Source: Enterococcus rotai
Lineage (GTDB): Bacteria; Bacillota; Bacilli; Lactobacillales; Enterococcaceae
Length of the DNA stretch: 64,000 nucleotides
Direction of reading: 5' to 3'
Assembly: GCF_001465345.1 (NCBI RefSeq)
Contig: NZ_CP013655.1
Coordinates: forward strand, 1,035,791 to 1,099,790
Under the pieces are notes generated by a model that saw only the letters and a program-made list of their open reading frames with translations, ran no database searches and was not told the DNA's origin. The translations under genes and the position numbers were made by a program. This document shows positions 27,331 to 36,049 of this stretch, piece after piece (the stretch's first letter is position 1; every line of letters begins with the position of its first letter).

Positions 27331-27382
27331 CTATATTGCTTTACAACATAGTATTTCCTTGCTATATTGTATTACAAGATAG
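27331..27382 (+). promoter_or_regulatory. padR promoter embedded in two tandem operators
   Basis: Two 21-base near-palindromes with the same left arm CTATATTG: 27331-27351 (right arm CAACATAG) and 27362-27382 (right arm CAAGATAG), 31 bases apart, about three helical turns. A promoter TTTACA (27340-27345), 17-base spacer, TATATT (27363-27368, with extended TG) spans both. Autorepression by the PadR protein is inferred. Confidence 0.7.
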
Positions 27383-27404
27383 TCGCCCAAAAGGAGGAGT
27401 TCGC

Positions 27405-27734
27405 TTGGATACAACCCAAATGCTAAAAGGTTTACTTGAAGGATGCATCTTAAAAATTATTCAAAAAAAATCCGTTTACGGCTATGAAATGATCACTCTT
27501 CTATCAGAATATGGACTAAATATGGTTAGTGAAGGCAGTATTTACCCAGTCTTGCTAAAATTACAAAAACAACAACTGATCATCGGAGAAATGCATCCTT
27601 CAACAGATGGGCCAAAACGAAAATATTATTCGTTAACATCTGCCGGAAAAACATATCTTCTACAATTTGAAAAACAGTGGTCACTGATCTCCACAGGTGT
27701 TAATAATATTTTAGAAAAAGGAAATGAGGGCTGA
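27405..27734 (+). CDS. PadR-family transcriptional regulator
   Basis: 109 residues from TTG 27405, which has AAGGAGG at the proper distance; the ORF start at 27315 would lie inside the promoter. PadR winged helix: LKGLLEGCILKIIQKKSVYGYEMI, SEGSIYPVLLKLQKQQLI and GPKRKYYSLTSAGK. The short C-terminal helix fits the PadR-s2 subgroup, usually an autorepressor paired with a membrane protein gene. It is followed 2 bases later by such a gene. Start-codon choice is well supported. Confidence 0.9.
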   Translation: MDTTQMLKGLLEGCILKIIQKKSVYGYEMITLLSEYGLNMVSEGSIYPVLLKLQKQQLIIGEMHPSTDGPKRKYYSLTSAGKTYLLQFEKQWSLISTGVNNILEKGNEG

Positions 27735-27736
27735 AA

Positions 27737-28543
27737 ATGAATACCAAAGATATGATCAAACAAAATAACCAATTAAGAAACCAGCTTAATCCAGAAAACA
27801 AGAAATACTATGAAGAGATTCTTGTTTATATCCGTGTAAACGTGAATAAAGATGAACAGCAAACAGAGGAAACTCTCCTAGAAATCTTACAAGATATTTT
27901 GGATGCACAAAAAAATGGGACTTCTGCCAAAGAATTTTTTGGGAAAAATCCGAAAGAAATTAGTGACAATATTCTAGCAGAACTACCAAGTAGCTCTGGA
28001 ACATCTTTAATAAAATTTGTACTGCTGATCTTTGTTTTGCTTCTACAGTTTAATTTAATTACTATTCTTTTAGAGCCTGTGATAGCGATTAGTTTCTTTA
28101 AAACGGGTCTGCCAATTTTATTGTCTGCTGCGGCCATTTTTTTCATCCTTGCCGTGGTGAAATACTACAGCTTTTCCAAAAAGACTAGCTATTCTTTTGC
28201 TCTACTCGCTTTTATTTGTTGGTTAGCGACTTTTTTAGTCCCCATCATTGATACTAGATTGAACGGCATCGGACAAACAATCATCCTTTCCCATCAAACC
28301 TTTGCATTGATTCTCTTGATTTTATCTGGCATTATTTTAGTCGGATATTACTTAGAAAAAAGTAGCTTTTTTGAAATCATCCCTACTGTGATTCTAGCCA
28401 TTTTAGAATTTACTGTTCTGATCGGATTAGTAAACCCAGCTACATTATCATTAGGCAGCAAAGCTATCTTCTCAACACTGCTTCTACTGCTACTATTTGT
28501 CCTGCCTGCCATTCAATTTTATACACAAGAGAAACAAAGCTAG
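27737..28543 (+). CDS. HAAS-domain membrane protein, PadR partner
   Basis: 268 residues. The first ~85 are soluble and helical (NKKYYEEILVYIRV... EETLLEILQDILDAQKNGTSAKEFFG) and match the HAAS/DUF1129-type signalling domain that typically accompanies PadR. The rest has about six membrane segments. The pair probably forms a sensor-regulator unit; the signal is unknown. It is co-transcribed with padR (2-base gap) and closed by a bidirectional terminator. Confidence 0.78.
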   Translation: MNTKDMIKQNNQLRNQLNPENKKYYEEILVYIRVNVNKDEQQTEETLLEILQDILDAQKNGTSAKEFFGKNPKEISDNILAELPSSSGTSLIKFVLLIFVLLLQFNLITILLEPVIAISFFKTGLPILLSAAAIFFILAVVKYYSFSKKTSYSFALLAFICWLATFLVPIIDTRLNGIGQTIILSHQTFALILLILSGIILVGYYLEKSSFFEIIPTVILAILEFTVLIGLVNPATLSLGSKAIFSTLLLLLLFVLPAIQFYTQEKQS

Positions 28544-28551
28544 CTCCAGCT

Positions 28552-28603
28552 AAAAAAACAGCCTAACTCAAAACAAACAAGTTTTGAATTAGGCCGTTTT
28601 TTA
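28552..28603. terminator. Bidirectional terminator
   Basis: Long stem AAAAAACAGCCTAACTCAAAAC with GTTTTGAATTAGGCCGTTTTTT (two mismatches), six-base loop, between the HAAS gene and the converging manO. Confidence 0.82.
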
Positions 28604-28975
28604 TTTTTTCTTGCCAATTGAGCGAAAAGCTCGTTTGATTACATCGAAAAATCCTAAAGATTGCACCATATGATCTGGTGCTACATACTCCTGTATTTCT
28701 CTAAGCACTTTTTTAGGCTGTTTAGAAGAGAACGTAAAGGTCCCATTTTTCTTGGTTTGGATTGCATAACGTGGAATCCATTTTCCTTTAAACATGACAG
28801 AAGCGATCACATAATCAACTTCTTCCCATGGGATTTGGACAAATTTACGGCTATCACGTGAATTGTAAAATTCAAAGCCTTTGTCGCCGATCATAATTTT
28901 TCCATAATCTGTAAGGCCAGTAAAAGCGGTGGCATCTGTTATGAAATCTACTTGTGTATTCAGTGATTGAACCAT
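28601..28975 (-). CDS. manO: DUF956 family protein ManO
   Basis: 124 residues, small soluble DUF956 protein found almost always at the end of mannose-type PTS operons in lactic acid bacteria; it starts MVQSLNTQVDFITDATAFTG and has a conserved GFEFYNSR and QIPWEEVDYVIASVMFKGKWIPRY core. Its molecular role is unclear, and an effect on operon expression has been proposed. It lies 131 bases after the IID gene, with a hairpin between them that may lower its expression. Confidence 0.88.
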   Translation of the reverse strand: MVQSLNTQVDFITDATAFTGLTDYGKIMIGDKGFEFYNSRDSRKFVQIPWEEVDYVIASVMFKGKWIPRYAIQTKKNGTFTFSSKQPKKVLREIQEYVAPDHMVQSLGFFDVIKRAFRSIGKKK

Positions 28976-29055
28976 TTTATCTGCTCCATTTCCTCAGTGA
29001 TTGATACTACTTAACATTATATGTGTTTTTAAACGATTACGCTATGTAAATGAAA

Positions 29056-29087
29056 CTTGGGACAAAACCGACTGGCTTTACCCCAAG
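29056..29087 (-). terminator. Hairpin between IID and manO
   Basis: On the minus strand CTTGGGGTAAAGCC pairs with GGTTTTGTCCCAAG (with G-U pairs) around AGTC, followed by TTTCATTT. A partial terminator or mRNA-processing hairpin within the operon. Confidence 0.5.
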
Positions 29088-29106
29088 CATAAAACGCATA
29101 GATAGA

Positions 29107-30018
29107 TTATAATAATCCGATTACGTGGCCAGCTACACCGACTACGAATAAGCCAAGAATAATAACGATTGGCGATACTTTTTTCTTCAATAACCACATA
29201 CAGAAGAATGTAAGTAGTAACGCTGCTAGTCCAGGAATCAATTGATCCAAGTTATTTTGTAATGTTGTGACTTTCATTGCAGAAAGAGCTTTACCTGAGC
29301 CAACTTCTTCAAAGGCTTTTTGTAGACCTTCGCCATTGATTGGTAGTTTGTCCCATTCAACATACGCGCCTTTATCTAACTTAACCGTAGAAACGATTGG
29401 GATAAACTTGATTGATACCCACCGCTGTACAAGCGCCGCCAGGACGAACATACCGAGGATCGAAGCACCTTTTGTTACATCTTGCAATAATCCGCCTGAA
29501 AGGTCTTCTGTGATCTTAGAACCAGCTTTATAACCGAATTCTTGTGTATACCACATAAATGACCAACGAATTAAGTTCCAAGCGACGAAGAAAATGATTG
29601 GGCCTAAGATATTTCCACCAATTGCCAGTGAAGCACCTAGTGCACCTAACATCGGACGAACAGTAAACCAGAACACTGGATCACCAACACCAGCCAAAGG
29701 TCCCATCATCCCAACTTTAACCCCTTGAATTGCTACATCATCAACAGGAGCGCCATTGGCACGTTCTTCTTCAAGAGCTAATGTTACACCAAGAATTGGG
29801 GAAGCAATGTATGGGTGTGTGTTAAAGAACTCTAAGTGACGTTTTAGTGCAGACGCACGATCTTCTTTTGTTTTATATAATTTTTTGATCGCTGGGATCA
29901 TTGAAAATGCCCAACCACCATTTTGCATACGTTCATAGTTCCAAGAACCTTGGATGAATGTAGAGCGCCATGCAACGGCTAAACGATCTTTTTTTGTTAA
30001 TTCAATTTTTTCTGCCAT
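29107..30018 (-). CDS. manZ: Mannose/glucose PTS, IID component
   Basis: 303 residues; membrane partner of IIC in the mannose-family phosphotransferase that imports and phosphorylates glucose and mannose. Typical features are the early WRSTFIQGSWNYERMQNGGWAFSM, the GVKVGMMGPLAGVGDPVFWFT block and C-terminal membrane helices. The short insertion around residues 215-255 is usual for the lactic acid bacterial group that doubles as a class IIa bacteriocin receptor. It follows IIC after 22 bases. Confidence 0.95.
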   Translation of the reverse strand: MAEKIELTKKDRLAVAWRSTFIQGSWNYERMQNGGWAFSMIPAIKKLYKTKEDRASALKRHLEFFNTHPYIASPILGVTLALEEERANGAPVDDVAIQGVKVGMMGPLAGVGDPVFWFTVRPMLGALGASLAIGGNILGPIIFFVAWNLIRWSFMWYTQEFGYKAGSKITEDLSGGLLQDVTKGASILGMFVLAALVQRWVSIKFIPIVSTVKLDKGAYVEWDKLPINGEGLQKAFEEVGSGKALSAMKVTTLQNNLDQLIPGLAALLLTFFCMWLLKKKVSPIVIILGLFVVGVAGHVIGLL

Positions 30019-30040
30019 GTCTCTTTCTCCTCCTCTTGTT

Positions 30041-30847
30041 TTAATAGTCGTTCAAGATATCGCCCAGTGGATCACCAGTATTGCTTCCACCGCCGCTACC
30101 ATTTGAAGAACCACCCATTTTAGAAAGGTTCAAGTAGATTAACGCTAAAGCTACACCTAAAGCACCAAGTGCAATCAATGTTAATTGAGAAATTGCTGCT
30201 ACAACGAAACCAATGATAAAGAATGGCCATACTTCTTTGGTTGCCATCATGTTGATTACTAATGCGTAACCTACAGCCACAACCATACCACCACCGATAG
30301 CCATACCTTCAGTCAACCATGCTGGCATTGATTCTAATGCTGATTGCACTGTTTCTGCTGGAATGAATAAAAGAGCTGCTGCTGGAATCGCAATACGAAT
30401 CCCTTGCATACATACTGCTAAAATGTGCAACATTTCAATTTTTCTGATATCGCCTTTTTCAGCTGCCGCATCCATCATATGCACGATCGGTACAGCAAGT
30501 GTACGAACGATCATTGTTAAGAAAAGACCTGCTACTGCAAGTGGTACCGCAATCGCGATTGCTGATGGAACACCTTTAACACCTTGTCCGCCTAATACTA
30601 AAATAATTGCTGATGCAACAGATGCCAACGCTGCATCCGGTGCTACTGCGGCTCCGATGTTCGCCCAACCAAGTGCGATCATTTGCAATGTTCCGCCAAG
30701 AACGATCCCAGCTTCCAAGTTACCTGTTACTAAACCGATCAAGGTACATGCCACTAACGGTTGGTGAAATTGAAATTCATCTAGAATTCCTTCCATACCA
30801 GCTAGAAAGGCAACTAAAATTACTAAAATAATTGTTATAATAGACAT
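30041..30847 (-). CDS. manY: Mannose/glucose PTS, IIC component
   Basis: 268 residues, polytopic sugar-channel subunit. N-terminal LAGMEGILDEFQFHQPLVACTLIGLVTG and GGTLQMIALGWANIGAAVAPDAALASVAS are diagnostic of the mannose class. The C-terminal tail is Gly/Ser-rich (GGSSNGSGGGSNTGD) and ends DPLGDILNDY, as in lactic acid bacteria. It sits between IIAB and IID in one operon and acts with them in the membrane. Confidence 0.96.
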   Translation of the reverse strand: MSIITIILVILVAFLAGMEGILDEFQFHQPLVACTLIGLVTGNLEAGIVLGGTLQMIALGWANIGAAVAPDAALASVASAIILVLGGQGVKGVPSAIAIAVPLAVAGLFLTMIVRTLAVPIVHMMDAAAEKGDIRKIEMLHILAVCMQGIRIAIPAAALLFIPAETVQSALESMPAWLTEGMAIGGGMVVAVGYALVINMMATKEVWPFFIIGFVVAAISQLTLIALGALGVALALIYLNLSKMGGSSNGSGGGSNTGDPLGDILNDY

Positions 30848-30880
30848 GATAAGCCTCCTATTTTCATTTGAATTTTTAAC

Positions 30881-31879
30881 TTATTTTGATTTCGCTTCTG
30901 CTAACTCATGTTTTGCTTTTTTCAGGATCTCATCCATATTAGCCTTAGAATCATTTGGAACCTTACGAACGTCAAATTTAACGCCTAAACCTTCCAATTT
31001 TTCAAAAGCATCCACATCTTCTTGTCCCATTGATAATACTTTACTTACTACGACTTTACCGACTGAATGCGCCATAGAACCAACGTTGACTTCTTTGATA
31101 TCTACGCCTGCTTCGACTACTTTTACCACATCTTCTGGGTTTTCAAAAAGCAATAATGCTTTTGTATTCCCAAAACGTGGGTCTTTTGAAATTTCAATCA
31201 TTTTACTGATTGGAATAACATTGGCTTTTACTCCTGGAGGAGCCGCTTGTTCAATCAATTTTTTACGAAGATCATCTTTAGAAACAGCATCTGAAACAAC
31301 AATAATGCGATTTGGTAAAACCGATTTTGTCCAAGCTGTCGCTACTTGTCCATGTAACAAACGAGAATCGACACGTGCTAAAACAAATTTGATTTTGCCA
31401 TCGCCTACTACTGTACCTTCAGGCAATGCACCTTTTGGCTGAGTATCTTCCACAGCAGCTTTTGGTGCCTCAGCAGGTTCTAACTCTTCAGGTTTGATTC
31501 TTACGCCTTCTTTAGCTGTTTCAAGAATATGTGTTGCGATTTCTTGAGCAGAATTCATTGAAAAACGAGATGCATATGCTTCAATCAACATTGGCAAGTT
31601 CAAACCGCTAACGATTGCCCATTTGTCTTTATGTTCTTCAAACAAACTATTCGCTTGGTTAAACGGTGTTCCTCCCCATAAATCGACTAAGAACAATACT
31701 TCGTCTTCTTCATCAAACGTTGCGATTGCTGCTTTTAATTTGGCTTTTAAATCGTCTGGGCCTTCGCTAGGCATCAATACAACTGCTTGTACTTTTTCCT
31801 GTTCGCCAAAAATCATGGAACCGGATTGTAAAATGCCTTGAGCAAACTCCCCATGGCTAGCAATAATAATTCCTACCAT
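30881..31879 (-). CDS. manX: Mannose/glucose PTS, IIAB component
   Basis: 332 residues. IIA domain at 1-~125 with the phosphorylated His9 in [10 protein letters not shown], a Pro/Glu/Ala linker at ~128-155, and IIB from ~163 with phospho-His176 in [14 protein letters not shown]. Takes phosphate from HPr and passes it to the sugar. A second, free IIB protein is encoded 277 bases upstream, the arrangement known from the enterococcal mpt operon. Confidence 0.96.
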   Translation of the reverse strand: MVGIIIASHGEFAQGILQSGSMIFGEQEKVQAVVLMPSEGPDDLKAKLKAAIATFDEEDEVLFLVDLWGGTPFNQANSLFEEHKDKWAIVSGLNLPMLIEAYASRFSMNSAQEIATHILETAKEGVRIKPEELEPAEAPKAAVEDTQPKGALPEGTVVGDGKIKFVLARVDSRLLHGQVATAWTKSVLPNRIIVVSDAVSKDDLRKKLIEQAAPPGVKANVIPISKMIEISKDPRFGNTKALLLFENPEDVVKVVEAGVDIKEVNVGSMAHSVGKVVVSKVLSMGQEDVDAFEKLEGLGVKFDVRKVPNDSKANMDEILKKAKHELAEAKSK

Positions 31880-32156
31880 AATTTGATACCTCCTATATTT
31901 TTTTCAAACTACTTACTAAATCACTAACAGATGAAAACACTGACTAGAATATATAAAAAAGAAAAAATGCATTACTTGCTTTGCGTTTTCAATTACTTCT
32001 TGCGATCTGTCAATTGATTTTCGATGACCACTGTTACTCAACGATACTACGTCAACATTCGATCGATCGGATCACTCCTTCCAATTCTATGCATAAGTTA
32101 CGACAATGAACATCGAGTCAGCCTGTCCCATCATTTATATAGAACCTGAAAAAAAA

Positions 32157-32651
32157 TTATACTAGCTGTTCTTTTTTCAGTAATTCCATCAAATCTACTT
32201 GGTTATCTGCAACCACTTTGCGGATTTCTAATTTAATCCCTTGATCATGTAAATACTTAAATGCAGCAATATCCTCTTCATTAACAGCAACTGCATTTGT
32301 GATCATCCGTTTTCCACTTGTAAAACTCATACCACCAATATTGACAGAGTTAAAGACTACATTCCCTTCAACTACACGTTTGACATCTTCAGGATTTGTG
32401 AACAACAGCATTACTTTTAAATTATCAAAACGCGCATCTGCAAAAGCCTCGATCATTTTATCGACCGTAATAACATTTACTTTTACACCGGGTGGAGCCG
32501 CTTGTACTAACAACGCTTTTCTCAGCGTATCATGAGCAACGGCATCACTAATGACTAAGATTCGGTTTACATTGGTGCTTTTAGTCCAGACAGTCGCTAC
32601 TTGTCCATGGATCAAACGATCATCGATCCGCACTAAACGAATATCCATCAT
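32157..32651 (-). CDS. mptB: Stand-alone mannose-class PTS IIB protein
   Basis: 164 residues with GAAGGAG eight bases before the first of two Met codons. Complete IIB fold: VRIDDRLIHGQVATVWTK with phospho-His15 and the conserved AAPPGVKVNVI. Being the first gene behind the sigma-54 promoter and next to levR, it probably works as a phosphoryl donor to the LevR activator or supplements the IIAB protein; this is inference from known Lactobacillales systems. Confidence 0.92.
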   Translation of the reverse strand: MMDIRLVRIDDRLIHGQVATVWTKSTNVNRILVISDAVAHDTLRKALLVQAAPPGVKVNVITVDKMIEAFADARFDNLKVMLLFTNPEDVKRVVEGNVVFNSVNIGGMSFTSGKRMITNAVAVNEEDIAAFKYLHDQGIKLEIRKVVADNQVDLMELLKKEQLV

Positions 32652-32816
32652 GTCTTGTTCTCCTTCATTACATTAGTTCCTTTAGCACATTCTTAATACT
32701 TTATTAATAAAATACTATGCCCTGACATTTATTGCCAAAATAACGACTAGCAAAATTAGCTAAAGTATTTAAAAATGCTTACGTGACGAACAGATTTCAT
32801 CCGCTGACTTATTTAA

Positions 32817-32832
32817 AGCAAGTTTCGTGCCA
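32817..32832 (-). promoter_or_regulatory. Sigma-54 promoter of the mannose PTS operon
   Basis: On the minus strand TGGCAC-GAAAC-TTGCT, an exact match to the -24/-12 consensus with correct spacing, 166 bases before the first PTS gene. The adjacent levR product is a sigma-54 activator with the GAFTGA motif. Confidence 0.93.
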
Positions 32833-32883
32833 AAAATAGTGTATTGTACATCAAAAGGAAAAACTAAGGGATTATTTAAGAAA

Positions 32884-32928
32884 ATACACAAAGAAGATAC
32901 ACTAAAATAGTGTATCTTCTTTGTGTAT
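32884..32928 (-). terminator. Perfect 21-bp hairpin overlapping the levR stop
   Basis: Two 21-base arms (ATACACAAAGAAGATACACTA and complement, quoted as 20+1: ATACACAAAGAAGATACACT then A) around a 3-base loop, followed by TTTTCTT on the minus strand. The arms encode the last residues of LevR and extend past its stop. Confidence 0.8.
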
Positions 32929-35799
32929 CGACTCTAGTGTATCTTCTGTATTTTGTATTTGATTCAACTGTGTATTTTTAATCAGTTGAATAATATAATA
33001 AATTTCTTCCATTGGTAATTCTAATTTGAATAATTGTTTAAGATATAGTGCCGCTTGCACCACCACGTCATAGCTAGGCTCAGATGTAATTTGTTCTAAT
33101 TCTTCTTGCGTAAGTGTCAATGTATCATGCTGTAGCACTCTTTCCAGCATTCCAGCTAAATGCATGACTAAATTCACATAAAAAGAATAATCCAACTGTA
33201 AATCTAATTTTGTTCGGATGATATCTGCAAACTCCCATAATGGATCGATAATTTTTTTAGGATTGATGAAGGTAAAACTTTCTTCCATGTAATCCATACA
33301 GATTTTTCGGGCAACTGATTCGTCCATTTTCTGAGCTTCCACATAAATCTCACTATCCATCAATAACTGATTGATCACAGATTCAGCTTCACCTGAGAAA
33401 AATGTTTCCATCGGGATAAACGGTGCAGCGATTTTAGGATCAGTGATTCCTGTTGCTGCAATGACGCGATATTCTTCTTGGATCGTCACAAGTTGCTCTT
33501 GCATATCTATAATAGACAACGGCAATACTTCTAATTCCAGGCCTAACTGTGGTGGCACAGAGGCTTCGATCATTTCTTTCATCCGTTTGGCTGTTCCTTC
33601 ACCAGAAGCACAGATCGCAATGATCACACGTTTTTTCCAAGGCGCTAACGGATCTAGCTCTCTTTCTTGATGGATCTCCGCATAACCTTGGAAGTTTTTC
33701 AATGAATCATATAGTGTATCTAACTGTGTATCGATCAATGTTGTTTTTCTGGCAGTTTCTAAAACGATGGGGGTCGTGACCATATCCACCGTACGAACGT
33801 CGATACCCGTTTGCCGTGTGATTTCATCTGAAAAAGTAGCGAGTGAGCCCATATCGACTAGAAGAATCACACCACTGTCTTCATTGACTTCTTTCACTAC
33901 ATTGACAATTTGACGCAGCGCTTCTTTGGGCTGCATTTCTAAAGGCATGTCAACTGCCCTTAAGTTATCAACATTCAACAATTGTGATACAACTTGCACC
34001 ATACTTGTCGCAGTACTTTTCCCATGTGCCGCAACCACGATCCCAATTCGTCCTGCATCTTTGTTTTCCCTCAGTGAAATCAAGAGAACTGCTAAATAAT
34101 AGGTTTCAAATTCTGGGATCTTCATTTGGTAATTGATTTCGATGATTCGTTTGATTTCTTGAGCTGTTTCAAATTCTACTGGATAATCCAACACCATATT
34201 TCTGATATTTTCATTTAATTGATGCTGACGCTCTTCGCCATTTTGGATTCGTTTCAAAAACGAACTAATGTGTAAGCTCATCGCATAAATAAAATTTGAC
34301 TGAAAATTATAATTTAGTTTTTGTTTAGCGAAATTATAAATTTCTTTGGTAACGTCAATAATCCGTTGATCTACGATTTCTGCTAGTTTGTTCTCCGTAT
34401 CAAAAGTAAAACCATGATCTTTATAGAAGGATTTTAAATGGACATTGATATCCGTCGTAATAAAGTTATTGATCACTTCTTGTTCTAAACCATCTGCTTT
34501 TAATAAGGCTGCTTTATCTCCAATGATTTCGTATAAATTATACGGCAATTCATAGGAATCTGACTGAATCGTAACTAACGGTTCATTTGGGGCTACAATC
34601 ATTTGCGGTTCTAAATACTTAGAGAGCTCAGCTAAAGTTTCACGATTACTTGCCAGCTGCATCATACCGTCTTTAATACTGTCTGTCAGCTCATCGATCG
34701 TGATTGCTAGTTCATCTTGGTCAATATGATTTAAAAATCCTCTAGCAGTCACTAACTGAACATTTGATTTTAACTGACCGACATTTCCGTAAGACACACT
34801 GCCGATCAACGCCTTGACCACATCCTCAGATAAAGAAATTTTACGCTGGATTCGTGATGCTTCCATTGAAATCATGACTCTTAACAAATCGATTTTCTCT
34901 TTAGCCGGACGATCAATAAAATTCGGTAACTGAATAATAATCGGAATTCTTCGGACAAAAGTGTTTAGTAAAGATGAGGTTGGATTTTCGGTCGTAGCAC
35001 AAACGATCCGTACATCTGCATGACGATTTTTGACCGTTTCACCAAGTCTTGAATAGGTGCCATGATCCATAAAATAAAAGACCATCTCTTGCCCCTCTGG
35101 CGGTAAACGGTGAACTTCATCAAGAAACAAAATACTCCCATCTGCTTCATGAATGATCCCTTCTTTGGCCTTCGTCGCACCTGTAAATGCGCCTTCAGCA
35201 TAGCCAAAAAGATGAGACATCAATAATTCAGGATTATGAGCATAATCAGCACAGTTAAAAACAACTAATTTTTTATCTGAATCTATCACATGATTTAATA
35301 AGGCAAATTGAAACATTGCATGAGCAAAGTATGTTTTCCCTGATCCAGTTGGTCCTGTAATTAAGCAATTCAACCCTTTTGGTGGATAGAGAATAGCCGC
35401 TTTAGCTTGTTCAACGGGTGTTCTCATACTCCCAGTAGACCCGATCATACCTTTAAAAATATCATCCCCAGCAAATTTTTTCACTGGCTTATGTATCTCT
35501 TCCGAAGTAGATCCCTGACCATTTACTAAACTATTTTCACGGTAACTCATAACAGGTTTAGATAGTGGTTGATACTTAAAAATCGCTTTATCGACATATT
35601 TAACTGGGCGACCATCTGTTTTTTCTAGTAATCCTTCTCGAACGAGCTGATTCAAGTCTTTACTAGCATTCGTTCTTTGGATATCTAATGCTTCTGAAAC
35701 ATCGCCAGTTGTCACTCCACCACCCAATGAAACATCGCTAGGCGTTAAATCTTCCGTCTGTTCTTTTACATAAAGGTAGATACGTTCAATACGCTTCAT
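32902..35799 (-). CDS. levR: Sigma-54-dependent PTS operon activator LevR/ManR (MptR)
   Basis: 965 residues. N-terminal winged helix (1-~70); AAA+ domain with Walker A GPTGSGKT at 149-156, the sigma-54-contact loop GAFTGA at 203-208 and Walker B ILFLDE at 223-228. Then come a PRD (~455-560), a IIA-mannose-like domain with GIVVAAHGKSTA (~585), a IIB-Gat-like domain with ICASGEGTAKRM (~740) and a second PRD (~855-950). Phosphorylation by PTS proteins tunes it. It activates the downstream TGGCAC/TTGCT promoter. Upstream and 3' regions carry repeated TGTATC-type motifs that may bind it. Confidence 0.95.
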   Translation of the reverse strand: MKRIERIYLYVKEQTEDLTPSDVSLGGGVTTGDVSEALDIQRTNASKDLNQLVREGLLEKTDGRPVKYVDKAIFKYQPLSKPVMSYRENSLVNGQGSTSEEIHKPVKKFAGDDIFKGMIGSTGSMRTPVEQAKAAILYPPKGLNCLITGPTGSGKTYFAHAMFQFALLNHVIDSDKKLVVFNCADYAHNPELLMSHLFGYAEGAFTGATKAKEGIIHEADGSILFLDEVHRLPPEGQEMVFYFMDHGTYSRLGETVKNRHADVRIVCATTENPTSSLLNTFVRRIPIIIQLPNFIDRPAKEKIDLLRVMISMEASRIQRKISLSEDVVKALIGSVSYGNVGQLKSNVQLVTARGFLNHIDQDELAITIDELTDSIKDGMMQLASNRETLAELSKYLEPQMIVAPNEPLVTIQSDSYELPYNLYEIIGDKAALLKADGLEQEVINNFITTDINVHLKSFYKDHGFTFDTENKLAEIVDQRIIDVTKEIYNFAKQKLNYNFQSNFIYAMSLHISSFLKRIQNGEERQHQLNENIRNMVLDYPVEFETAQEIKRIIEINYQMKIPEFETYYLAVLLISLRENKDAGRIGIVVAAHGKSTATSMVQVVSQLLNVDNLRAVDMPLEMQPKEALRQIVNVVKEVNEDSGVILLVDMGSLATFSDEITRQTGIDVRTVDMVTTPIVLETARKTTLIDTQLDTLYDSLKNFQGYAEIHQERELDPLAPWKKRVIIAICASGEGTAKRMKEMIEASVPPQLGLELEVLPLSIIDMQEQLVTIQEEYRVIAATGITDPKIAAPFIPMETFFSGEAESVINQLLMDSEIYVEAQKMDESVARKICMDYMEESFTFINPKKIIDPLWEFADIIRTKLDLQLDYSFYVNLVMHLAGMLERVLQHDTLTLTQEELEQITSEPSYDVVVQAALYLKQLFKLELPMEEIYYIIQLIKNTQLNQIQNTEDTLESIHKEDTLF

Positions 35800-35856
35800 T
35801 TTTACGTCTCCTTCCCACTTGAAAACGACATTAGCTTATAAGGCTAGATCATAATA

Positions 35857-35898
35857 AACGATACACTATTTTTATGTGTATCATACAGTGTATCGTTT
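35857..35898. promoter_or_regulatory. Palindrome upstream of levR
   Basis: AAACGATACACT at 35857-35868 and its perfect complement at 35887-35898, with a further GTGTATC in the spacer. The same GATACAC core recurs at the levR 3' end next to the sigma-54 promoter. Probably a regulator site; the protein is unknown. Confidence 0.5.
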
Positions 35899-35928
35899 TA
35901 AAAGTATACTAATAACCTTTTATTAGAA

Positions 35929-35944
35929 TGTTTCACATGAAACA
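35929..35944. promoter_or_regulatory. parS-like centromere site
   Basis: TGTTTCACATGAAACA matches the ParB/Spo0J site TGTTTCACGTGAAACA at 15 of 16 positions; only the centre (CA for CG) differs. It lies between two divergent genes in an origin-proximal region, the usual setting for parS. Confidence 0.6.
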
Positions 35945-36049
35945 AACTTAGACAGAGATGTGAGTGGATATTGATAGGTTGAGATTTCATATTTTTATTA
36001 AACTATGTATAGCAGCTGCGAAAAAGAAAAAAGAAAGAAGGAAATTATT

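Noticed and set aside
31880-32156. Possible small gene in the PTS gap
   Set aside because: No start with a ribosome site and no open frame of useful length.
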